Source of the DNA: a virus
Reading direction: 5' to 3' (one strand)
DNA length: 42,788 bases
Virus record (IMG/VR): IMGVR_UViG_3300050821_003025
Span: 1-42,788 of that record
Part shown: positions 16,402-25,900 of the stretch, in pieces
Layout of the letters: each line of letters begins with the position of its first letter
How positions within the stretch are numbered: the stretch's first letter is position 1
Position numbers and translations under genes: made by a program
The notes under the pieces: model-generated
Databases searched by the model: none
Told to the model about the DNA's origin: nothing
The model's input: the letters and a program-made list of their open reading frames with translations, nothing else

Positions 16402-16670
16402 GCGAACATTCAACAACAATCGCAAGACAAGCAGTACGTGATCCAGGTGACTTATCAAAACCGGAGAATGTTTCGGCGTTTGTGCATAACATTAATCAAG
16501 CTCTTTTCAACCTTGCTAAGCGGACAACAGTCAACCTCGCGCAAATTAATCCAACGCTGTCGAATGGGTGGACAACAACACTTGATGATGGAACGAACCT
16601 TATCAAGTTTCAATGGACGGGCGGGCATTTTAATGTAAATATTAACGGGAGTATAACACAAATTTTTTAA
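16398..16670 (+). CDS. Hypothetical tail-associated protein, 90 aa
   Basis: The N-terminal half is helical and basic (TIARQAVRDPGDLSKPENVS, then a helix ending LAKRTTVNL), and the C-terminal half is a short beta region (LIKFQWTGGHFNVNINGSIT). ATGA overlap with the tail hub gene implies coupling. The family is not recognised. Position suggests a tail tip or hub accessory. Confidence 0.6.
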   Translation: MSEHSTTIARQAVRDPGDLSKPENVSAFVHNINQALFNLAKRTTVNLAQINPTLSNGWTTTLDDGTNLIKFQWTGGHFNVNINGSITQIF

Positions 16671-16671
16671 T

Positions 16672-17832
16672 ATGACAATTCAAGACATGCTTAATTTATT
16701 TCAGAATGGACAAATTGGTGCTCCGCAAGGAGGGGTGAATTTAAATAATGCGTTGCTTCCAACGCAAACGTCAGCTTCACAAACGCCGTATATTCCCGGC
16801 GCGAACACGAATCAAGTGCAAGGAGGAGCACAAGCAGGGCAGTTTGGTTCAACTGGTGTAACTGACCAAGAAACGTCGACTGGCGCACAGCAACAGGGAG
16901 CAACATCACAGCAAGGGACAACGAATGGAGGGTCGGTTACAGGTGTAAATGACACTCTCGGTATGGGGGCGCTGCTTCAAGGTCAACAAGGTGCTGCAAC
17001 CGCGACGGACGCGACGAGGGGGTCGACTCTTAACAGCTTGATGCAGCAAGGCGACCCAGCACTTCAGCAGCAGGTTTCACAAGCGGTGAGTCGTTCGTTG
17101 TCTGGGCCGGGGATGCAGGGTGTTGGTCAAGGTGCACAAGCGCGCGCGGCTGGCGACGCTGCGGCTCAAATCGGTATGAACTCGGCGGGAACTCAACTTG
17201 CTGCGTCCCAACAAGCCGCTGGGCCAACCGCGACGACGACTCTTGCAGCCGCAGGAAATCCGTATCTTGGGCAGACGCAGCAAAATGTTCAAAACCAAAG
17301 TACGACAGGGCAAAGCGCGCAAAACACGACGGGGCAATCGAGCGCGGTTGGAGGGCAATCCACACAAGGAACCGCAAATTCACAAAACCAGCAGCAAGCT
17401 TTTGGATTGACGCCACAACAATCAACTTCGTCTGGTGGTGGGAGCGTTATTTGCACAGCACTTGGAGAACGTGGATGGTTGCCTCGTTGGATGCTTGAAG
17501 ATGAACTTTTCTTTGTATCACAAAACTGGAAAAGCTTTAAGCACGCGGCGAGGTGCTATTTCTTGTGGGGAACGCCAGTTGCGAAGCTTGTTCGACGGAA
17601 CTGGTTCGTTGCAATTTTGTGCTACCCCTTTGCGAATGCGTGCGCGTATGAAGCGGCGAGGCGTTCGGGAATCACAAAACTTCCCTGTCGCTGGTGGGCT
17701 TCTTTTGCATACTACACTTTCTTAATTCCAAACACCGCCATCGGGTTTTGCCTTCCGGGTAAACCACGCGTGACTGACCCTTCAATTGTCAAAATGCTCC
17801 GGGACGCCGGACTTAACATGGAGAACCTTTAA
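16672..17832 (+). CDS. Virion-associated protein: Gln/Gly-rich tract plus Cys domain, 386 aa
   Basis: Residues 1-255 are a low-complexity Gln/Gly/Thr/Ala tract with few charges. From residue 258 the style changes abruptly to a folded, aromatic, Cys-containing domain (ICTALGERGWLPRWMLEDEL, then FKHAARCYFLWGTPVAKLVR) with two hydrophobic segments at about 317-330 and 344-360. Similar C-terminal domains with an IC.A...G.L motif occur in phage proteins encoded near the tail genes; this is from memory. It may be an ejected protein that touches the membrane. Codon style within it does not change, so a recent fusion is not obvious. Confidence 0.6.
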   Translation: MTIQDMLNLFQNGQIGAPQGGVNLNNALLPTQTSASQTPYIPGANTNQVQGGAQAGQFGSTGVTDQETSTGAQQQGATSQQGTTNGGSVTGVNDTLGMGALLQGQQGAATATDATRGSTLNSLMQQGDPALQQQVSQAVSRSLSGPGMQGVGQGAQARAAGDAAAQIGMNSAGTQLAASQQAAGPTATTTLAAAGNPYLGQTQQNVQNQSTTGQSAQNTTGQSSAVGGQSTQGTANSQNQQQAFGLTPQQSTSSGGGSVICTALGERGWLPRWMLEDELFFVSQNWKSFKHAARCYFLWGTPVAKLVRRNWFVAILCYPFANACAYEAARRSGITKLPCRWWASFAYYTFLIPNTAIGFCLPGKPRVTDPSIVKMLRDAGLNMENL

Positions 17833-17833
17833 T

Positions 17834-18619
17834 ATGTTCTGGATTCCATTAATGATGGCTGCGGCTAACGCAACGCGGAAAGGCGTGCAAGCGAAGTCCG
17901 AAGGGAAGAACCCTTGGACGGAAGCATTGAAGGGTGGCGCTGAAGGTGCCGCGTTAGGGTATGGAGGAGAACTTGCGTTTGGTGGTGCAGGTGCTGGAGG
18001 TGCAGCTGCGCAAAGCGGTGCTGCCGCCAACGCGGCAAGCGGGGCTGGTGCTGTCGGAAGTGCCACAGGAGGAGCCGTTGGGAACACGGCAACGGCACTT
18101 GGACAAGGTGCAACAGTCGCAGGGAATGCGGGTGGGGTTGGTGCAACGACGGGGGGTCTTGGAGTTGGACAAGAAGGGTTGGCTTCACAGGTTGGAACGG
18201 CGGGCGCACCGTTAGGAGCTTCAACTGCGGGAACTGGCGGGGTTTCGCCATCAGCAGCTTTAACCGCGAACTCACAACTTGGCGGCACGGGAGCTTCCAC
18301 AACTGCTGGCGTTGGTGGGCAAGCAACAAACACAATGGGCGCTGAGGCGATGACAGGATCAGGGATTCCAACAGGAGGCGTCGGTGGCCAGTCGTACTGG
18401 ACTGATATGTTACGAAGCGCAGGAACAAAAGGTACTGGCGCCAATGACATTCTTCGTCAAGGAACAACCGCTGCCGCAATGCAAGGCTTACAGGGTGCAA
18501 TGACACCAGTCACGAAAACAACTTCACCGTCGCAAGGAATACCATTTGAACCTCCTCCACAACTATACTGGGGTGGTCAACAAATGGGTGCTCCAGGTTC
18601 TGAACAATTTCCACAATGA
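17834..18619 (+). CDS. Gly/Ala-rich virion protein, 261 aa
   Basis: The N-terminus (WIPLMMAAANATRKGVQAKS) has a short amphipathic helix and is followed by about 150 residues of Gly/Ala/Thr repeats with Gly-Ala zipper character, then a less repetitive C-terminus. Such Gly/Ala-rich proteins occur among the internal or ejection proteins of short-tailed phages and can insert in membranes. A longer frame from 17786 overlaps the previous gene; ATG 17834 fits the one-base gap. The large antisense ORFs here are shadows of the repetitive composition. Confidence 0.6.
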   Translation: MFWIPLMMAAANATRKGVQAKSEGKNPWTEALKGGAEGAALGYGGELAFGGAGAGGAAAQSGAAANAASGAGAVGSATGGAVGNTATALGQGATVAGNAGGVGATTGGLGVGQEGLASQVGTAGAPLGASTAGTGGVSPSAALTANSQLGGTGASTTAGVGGQATNTMGAEAMTGSGIPTGGVGGQSYWTDMLRSAGTKGTGANDILRQGTTAAAMQGLQGAMTPVTKTTSPSQGIPFEPPPQLYWGGQQMGAPGSEQFPQ

Positions 18620-19017
18620 TTTCAACACAAATAAATCCACAGCCGCAAGGAATGCCAGGCGGTGCTGCGGGAATCGCAGCCAACCCAAACGCACAAGCGA
18701 TGCTGCAACAGTTTCTTGGACAGCAACAGGCACTTCAACAACCAGTGCCGACAAGTACAACCTCAAAGCTTGGAACGCCAATCACACTAGGAAACGAAGC
18801 GAAGTTGAACTTGAACGCAGTGGACGGCGGTACGTTTACTAAGGGGCTCGAAACTGGAAACTTTCACAAGGCTATTCAGCAAGACCCTGGATATCAACAC
18901 TACCTGCGACTTTCAGGAAAACAACAGGTCAACCCTGCCGCCGCGCCGCCGGTACTTTCAAATAATCCACCACCAATTAATTGGTCTTCTTTAATGTCTG
19001 GACAACCCGCACAATAA
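18616..19017 (+). CDS. Gln/Pro-rich small virion protein, 133 aa
   Basis: The first 45 residues are Gln/Pro/Gly-rich; the centre has one helical folded piece (KGLETGNFHKAIQQDPGYQH), and the end is Pro/Asn-rich. It overlaps the preceding stop by ATGA and ends one base before the next start. It lies in the internal-protein cluster, so an ejection accessory is plausible. No family is recognised. Confidence 0.6.
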   Translation: MISTQINPQPQGMPGGAAGIAANPNAQAMLQQFLGQQQALQQPVPTSTTSKLGTPITLGNEAKLNLNAVDGGTFTKGLETGNFHKAIQQDPGYQHYLRLSGKQQVNPAAAPPVLSNNPPPINWSSLMSGQPAQ

Positions 19018-19018
19018 C

Positions 19019-19912
19019 ATGGCTGATTTACCAGTAGCTTCTCTTGGATACCAATCCCCAATAAATACGGGGGCGTATATACCTGCGCCAGCGTATCGAC
19101 CGAAATTGTCGAGGCAGTTGCTTGAAGCGTTTTTGACAGGGGCTGGAGGTGCCGCAGGGTCGAAGTTAACAGAAGCGGCTTTTACGCCGGATATGTCGAA
19201 GCAAGCGAATGCTGATCCGCAACTTGTGGCACAGGGACTCGCGCCGGGGCCACGCAATGCTTTCCAGCGGTTCTTCACGCCGATGAGTCAGGACGAACTT
19301 GACAAGGCGAAGGAAATCGCGCAGACAGGGCAGTATCAACAGTTGATGGGAGGGCTTGAAAAGCAACGGGTTGGGATTGAAGGACAGCAGGCGCAAACGG
19401 CAAAGGCAGGTGAGGAAAGTGAAGCCGGAGCGCGGTTGACGAGCGCGGAACTAGAACAGGCGAAACAAGCGGAGGCGGTCAAAGAGTTTGGTCAAGAATA
19501 CGGACTTCGCGCGCCAGAAGCAGCGGCACAGACGAAACTTGCGGGAGCACAAGCGGGTCAACTCGGTGCTGAAACTTCGCAGTCGCAGCTTCTTACTGGA
19601 AGAATGCGTGATCAAACAGATCAGCAAGGTCTTGACCAGTTACAAAAGGCTCACCCGGAGATTGATCATATAACTGCGCATCAAGTTATTCAACAAATCG
19701 GAACGCCTTCTTCATACTACGCAAAAGGAAAAGGTATGGCAGATTATGAAAATGATTTCATGACTGCCGCACAACAAGCGGCAAAAGCACAGCTTGGAAC
19801 TCCTGCAACAGCACCAACGCCGCAAGGTTTAGGGTTGAGTGCGTTGCTGAATAGACCAAACTTTTTAAACGCAATGGGACAAGCTTCGACGACTCCAATG
19901 ATGGGAATGTAA
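19019..19912 (+). CDS. Internal virion-type helical protein, 297 aa
   Basis: The product is dominated by a long Gln/Ala/Glu coiled coil (about residues 95-230; for example LEKQRVGIEGQQAQTAKAGE). The N-terminus has a Pro-rich piece and an amphipathic helix (RQLLEAFLTGAGGAAGSKL). The position directly before the giant protein, and the helical composition, resemble P22 gp7/gp20 or T7 gp15-type ejected core proteins. No enzymatic motif is seen. The role is inferred. Confidence 0.6.
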   Translation: MADLPVASLGYQSPINTGAYIPAPAYRPKLSRQLLEAFLTGAGGAAGSKLTEAAFTPDMSKQANADPQLVAQGLAPGPRNAFQRFFTPMSQDELDKAKEIAQTGQYQQLMGGLEKQRVGIEGQQAQTAKAGEESEAGARLTSAELEQAKQAEAVKEFGQEYGLRAPEAAAQTKLAGAQAGQLGAETSQSQLLTGRMRDQTDQQGLDQLQKAHPEIDHITAHQVIQQIGTPSSYYAKGKGMADYENDFMTAAQQAAKAQLGTPATAPTPQGLGLSALLNRPNFLNAMGQASTTPMMGM

Positions 19913-19916
19913 CACC

Positions 19917-22900
19917 ATGCCAGATTTCAATTCAATCCGTGATGAATATCAAGCATGGCAGCAAGCGAACCCGGACAAGGCAGGAGTCGACCTTGGTGCG
20001 TATTCCCGTATGGCTGACCTTGCGCAAGGGACGAACGCGCGTGCAATTGCGTATAATCCTGGAGTTATACAACAAGCAAACGCTGCGGTTGACCGATTCT
20101 TCCGCCCGGCGGGTGTTTCGTTGGCGACGGGTGTTGGGGCGCCGATAGATAGGGCGTTGGGGACGGGGGAGACTGCGCAAAGCGTCATGCGTGGGACGCC
20201 ACGTGCAGTTGCGGAAGGGTTGTCGTATTTTACGGGCGGGGGTGAAATCAGCGGTGCCGCACAAATTGCTAGTCTCGGTGCCAAGGCGCTTGGACTTGGC
20301 GATGCCGCTTTGCACGGTGCCGCCGAAGACCCTTCGCATCCGTGGACGGGGGCACTGATAAGTGCAGGGAGTCTTCCGGTTGGTGGCGCGGCTGCGGAAC
20401 TGGGAGGTGGAGTTGCTGGCCGTCTTGGGGGTGGGGCATTGTCGAAGGCTGCTGGCGAAGTTGGTGGCATTTCCCTTGCGAACGAGGGTGCGCGGCAAGC
20501 ACAATCCTACGTTGATACGGGCAAGTTCGCAGACCCCTTCACGAAGGAGAATCTCGTCGCTAACGCGGTCGGAGCACTTCCGTTTGCGCCGAAGGTTCTG
20601 GGCGATTTTATGAAGGGCGAGACGGAGGAGAACTTCAACGCCGCAGTTGCGGAGAGGGCGAAGTCAAATAGCGAGGTTCAGCAGTTCGCGGACAACCTTC
20701 CGAAGACTGCAGCGAGTGACACACTCGTTGAACAAGCTGCCAAGACTGATCAGGCGAAGTCGCTGGCACAATTTCTCGATGAGAAGAAACCCGGCGCGAG
20801 GACTTTTGAAGATTCGGCTGTTGGTGATCAAGCCCTTGCGAAGGTTTTCGTGGACGGGCCGCCGAAACAGGTACAGGAGAACTTTGATGCGTTGATTACG
20901 AGTCCAACGAAGGAAGCGGAGAAGTTCAATTTCGCGGAGTATATTGGGGCGGATGAACCGTCGAAGGGTGGGGAGACGGCTCCTGTTCCCGGCGCACCGA
21001 CTGAGCCCGTTTCTGTTGGCAAGGTTCAATTTGCCGCCTTCGACCCGGCGAAGGTCGAATCCCTCGCAAGCGTCAACCCGGAGCAACTAACCGACCCAAC
21101 CGTCTTCGCTCGCTTCATGCACGATGTAAACGAGCAGCTTTCAGCACGGTGGCTCGAAGAGACCAAGCGCGTCGGGGCGTCTGATCCGTTTTTCGCGGAC
21201 GAAGACCGTCCCGGCCGCGAAGCTCCCACGCCGCAGATGCTGAATCCGGCGGTCTTAGAGCAGCTCAACAACGAGGGTCGAATACCGAAGATTGACGCGG
21301 AGAACATCAAGCAGCGGTATACGGACGCCTTAAACTCTGGCAACGGTGACCCTGTTGGAGCTTGGCAACACACTGTGCAAGGAATTGCCAACGTCATGTT
21401 GGAGCTTGGAGAAACTGCGAAGGCGCAGAAAGCACTCGAACTTCAGCGGTCGTCGCCACAAATCGCTTCGCAGAAGTTGAGTGAGGCACAACGTGATCAG
21501 GCGCACGCAGAGAATGTTGCGAAGCTGCCGGTCGACCTTCAAACCTTTCTCCAAGGACAAGAAGAAGCCGACAGGAAAATTTCTACGACTAAAGGCGGCC
21601 GTCCTCAGTGGGGGTGGGGAATGCGCCGGGACGTGGTTGATCAAGCAGTCAAGAATTTCAACCCTGAAACGGGAAAAACGACGGTGCAAGTTGCGGTTGG
21701 AAATAAGGGCGAACGTGTGTCGCGGGAACTGCCTCTCGCAGACGCCGTGAAGATGCCGTTGAAACAGCGTGCGTTGCCGACGGAACTTGCAGGAAGCGCG
21801 AAGGAGACATCCCTCGAAGCCGCACAGGAAGCAGGACGGGCGCAGGGAGTCGCGCTTCAGCGGTCGAGTGAGGCGGAAGACCTTGACGAAACTCGTCAAT
21901 CTTTCGGTATTCATGAACGCCCGAGTTTGACACCCGGCGAAGCGCCAACTCTTGAGCTTCATCCCGCCGACGTAGAAACCCCCGAAATCGGCTCCCAGTC
22001 GAGTTCAAAGGTTGAACCCGTCAAGAACGAGCAGGCGCTAAATCAGGTGCGCGAAGTTTATGATTCCCTTCGCAACCCGAAGAACGAGGCGCAGACGTGG
22101 GCCAACTTCAAAGACGCAATGGGGAACTTTCGTTCCTCGCGTGACGAGATTCGTGCGAGGCAACTTTTTGGGCTGGCTGTCGAAGCGAAGATGTCGGGTG
22201 CAGGAAGCGACGCTGCGGCGGAGTTCGCGCGGAAGTACTGGGGGAAAGACATCGTCACCCCGAAGGAAGTCTCACAGGCGATTGGGGAGCGTGGGTTCTG
22301 GCGCGAAGGAAAGTGGGAGGCGGTGCAGGATAAAATTGGAGAGCTGTCGGGGTTGAAACCCGGCGAGGTTCAGGCGATGGCGGGAGGAAACTTCGATTTT
22401 CGTAGTGGGATGATTCAAACAGACTCAACTCCAAAAACGCTAGCGCAGTCAATTCCCGAAGCTTTACAGACGCATTTTCGGATGCAGAACTACGGGCCTA
22501 TTATGGTTGGGCGTATGACGACGCTTGGCACTAAGCTCGTCGCGGCGTTCGGAGAACTCGGGAACAAGGTTGATTTTGCACAGCTTGCAACACTTGACCC
22601 GTTGACGAGGGAGCGGATGATCGGGAAGGTCACGGAGGAGCTTCCAGTGCTTGGACTCCACACGATGAACTACACGGACGCGGCAGGACAAATTCGTCCG
22701 AACCCGTTGATTGCGCTGGCGTTGGGGCACTCTTCTAAAGGCGAAGGACTACAGCCGGTTCATAATTTTCTTACCGTTTCAACAATCGCGCACGAACTTG
22801 TGCACGAAGTTCAACGCACAGCGCAGGCGGATTTGCAGAGTCCGGACTTTGATGTTCGGACACGAGCACAAGCTTATACTGACCTTCAACACTTTTCGGC

Positions 22901-25900
22901 CTCGCTCAACAAGACGGACAAGTACGCCGTCCTCCGAAACATCTTTGATGTGGTGGTTCCTCCTGCGTTGACGCGGGACACAACTGGGCGGATGCGAGCG
23001 GAGTTTGCTGGGTTCCTAAATCACGGGACTTCTTCCGACGCAGAGTTTATCGCTCAGTACGCACAGTACTACGCGGCCGGGCTTTGCAGTGAAGGGACGA
23101 AGTTGACAGATGTTCGAACCGCGCTTGCGTGGGAGCCTTCGGCGGTTCAAGACTTCATTCGTGGAATCTACCGGAACGTTGCAGATTTCACAAACGGTTT
23201 TGTAAAGATGGCTCTTGACCCGCGTGGTACTGCGCAAGCTTTGAAGGGGTGGTTTGTTGAACAGAACCCCGCAAAGACAGCGGCTGCGGTTGGAAACATT
23301 AACGAAAGAATGCGGGACTTAATTCGTCCGGACGCGCGGGTGATTGGTTCAAACCAAGCGATGACGGACACGACCGCGACACTTTCGTCCGGGAACCTTC
23401 ATCGAATGTTGCAGGAACCGCCGGTGAATTACAGTCCTCCACGAAACGAGGCGGATGTTCAGTTCATGGCGAATCTCGGGGTCAACGAAGAGGAGGCGAA
23501 GGGCCGCGTGACAGAGGCGCTTATGTCCGCGCGGGATCACCTCTTTGGGAATAAAGTCAGCCAAGGTATCTGGCAAGGCTTTTCTCCGTATGCACAGGCT
23601 GCGGCTGCTGTCGGAACCGACGTTGCGAAGGATGCGACGAATATATTGTTGGGGCACGGTGGTCGCATTCGGGGTCTTGCGGATTCAATGCTTGGTCCGG
23701 TCATGACGCGGGATGCTCATGGACGGTTGATGTTTGATACTGAAAATCCCGCGATCAAGCTTGTCCAAGGAAAGCTTGGCGACGGGCCGACGAAAGCTTT
23801 CAATGACGCGATGCGGATTTTTCAGGAACACACGGACAAAGGGAATCTCAAGTTCGACGCGAAGACGAGTCAGACCCCCTTCAGTTCGTCGGTGGCTTCG
23901 AATCCCGCGTTCGCAAAAGAAATCATGCCGTTGCTACAGAAGCTCTCACCGCCGAACAGGACGATTGTTCTCGGTGCGGGCGATAAGGTTGCGCAAGTTT
24001 ACCAGAACGCGGGCGAAGTCCGGTTGCAGGCGGGGTATGAGAATAACGCTGCGAAGGTTGCGCGGGTTCTTCAGACGATCATTCCTGAAGCTCCTTATGA
24101 CCAAGCATATCAGCGCGGTCTTGGAATTGTGCAGGGTCTCCGTGACAACAACGCGAAGGCTTTGCAAACAGCCCTCGAAGGTCTTGACCCGGCAAAAAGC
24201 GCAGAACTTGTGAAGCTCGCAGGCGTCATCAACGCTCCGCTTTCGGATTTCCAGAAACAACTCGCAGCGCGGCCGGGTTTCATGTCCGAAGCGCGGCAAG
24301 GTCGTTTCATCGTTGAGAGCGTCGGGAAGGATGGCAAGCGTCAAACCGACGGCGCGCGGGACGAAGCGTCTGCGAAAGAGCTTGCTGCGCAGTTGAAACG
24401 CGAGGGGAACACCGGAATAAACTTCTATGACAAGTACCAGAAGTTCGGTGAGTTCGCTGGGGACATGCCTGCGGATTACGCACAGAAGTTCTCGCAGCTA
24501 GAAACAGCGTCCTTTCAACAGTCCCTCGAAGCGATCAAACAAAAGTTTGGGCAGCCCGTTGCAGATGCGCTGGCGAAGGACTTCAACCCCGCGAAGGCGG
24601 TTGAAAAGTCCATTGCCTCGACGACAAGCGCCAAGTACGACATGCAGCGGAAACTTGCTGGGGGTCGCGAGCGCCTTGACTACCTCGACAACATGAACTC
24701 CTACGTGGAGGGTCTGTCGAGGAATCTTGCGAACAGGAAAACCCGTGATATGACCGGGTTGCTTCTTGCAGATAAACGCATGGACGCGGTGCCGGACTTC
24801 AAAGACCGAACGGCCCTCATGCTCGGAAATGTCATGAACCCGACGCCGGAGTGGTTGGGGAAGACGAAGACGGTGATGACGGGGTTGCAGCTCGGTGGGC
24901 AGCTTGCAGGTGCCGTAGTAAATCCGGTTCAGGACATTTCAATCGTACACGCGCAGCTAGTTCATTCCGGAGATTCCGTATTAAAAGCCGCTGGCCGACT
25001 GACAAAAGGACTATCGCAGGTGGGTCAATCGTTTCTAAACCCATCCGGTCAAGTTCGTCTAGCACGCGAAGCGTCTCAATTACCCGATATTTCAAAGGGT
25101 ACAATCGACCAGCAAAAGGCATTCTACCTCCAGAAATTTCAGGATGAAGAACCTCGGGTGAATCAATATGACGACCTTGACCTGAACCGATCGAAGGGTT
25201 TTGTTGACCGCGCTCGTCAGGGTCTTGGGGATACTCCGTTGAAGAATGCGGGTTCATTGTTTGGGAATGGGCTGTATCAGTTAAGTGCGAAAATGGTTAA
25301 GGCGTATTCTTGGTCGACGAACCTCTCCACAAAGGCAGCTTTTCTAGCAGGGTTTGAGCAAGCTCATGAGCAAGGTCTTCGAGGACAACAAGCATATGAC
25401 GCTGCTCGTCGGTTAGTTTACACCACAACGGGCGGAGGTGGGAAAGCCAATCAGGTTGGTTTAGTCGCCGCAGCGAACCAAGCAGGACCCCTACTTCGGA
25501 CAGGTGTTGGTCTAATGAATGTTCTACAGACTTTTGGTCTGAATTTGACTTCGATGTACGGTCGCTTTGCGTCTGATGCGATTGGTCGGGAGGCTGGACA
25601 GACTGTTCTCCAGCGACGTCAAGCGCAGAAAGCATTTGGTGTGCTTCTGACAACACAAACAGCTCTCGCCGGAGCACTTGGACTTCCTTTTGCTGCTGCA
25701 AGTCTAGCTGCGTGTGAGAAGCTGTTTGGGATTCAAGCGAACGCAGCGGTTCGTCAAGGTCTCGCATCGCTTGGCGGAGATGACAAAGAGCTAGGAGCAG
25801 CGATCTCAGATACCGCTCTGAACGGGATTGCGAACCAGTTGTTTGGGGTCGATGTTGCTGGGAAGACAGGGATGTCATCGGTGTTGGGGACGAATGGTTA

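Noticed and set aside
17782-18506. Two long antisense ORFs (222 and 213 codons)
   Set aside because: They arise from the Gly/Ala-rich composition of the real rightward gene and show Pro/Ala or Leu/Arg low complexity.
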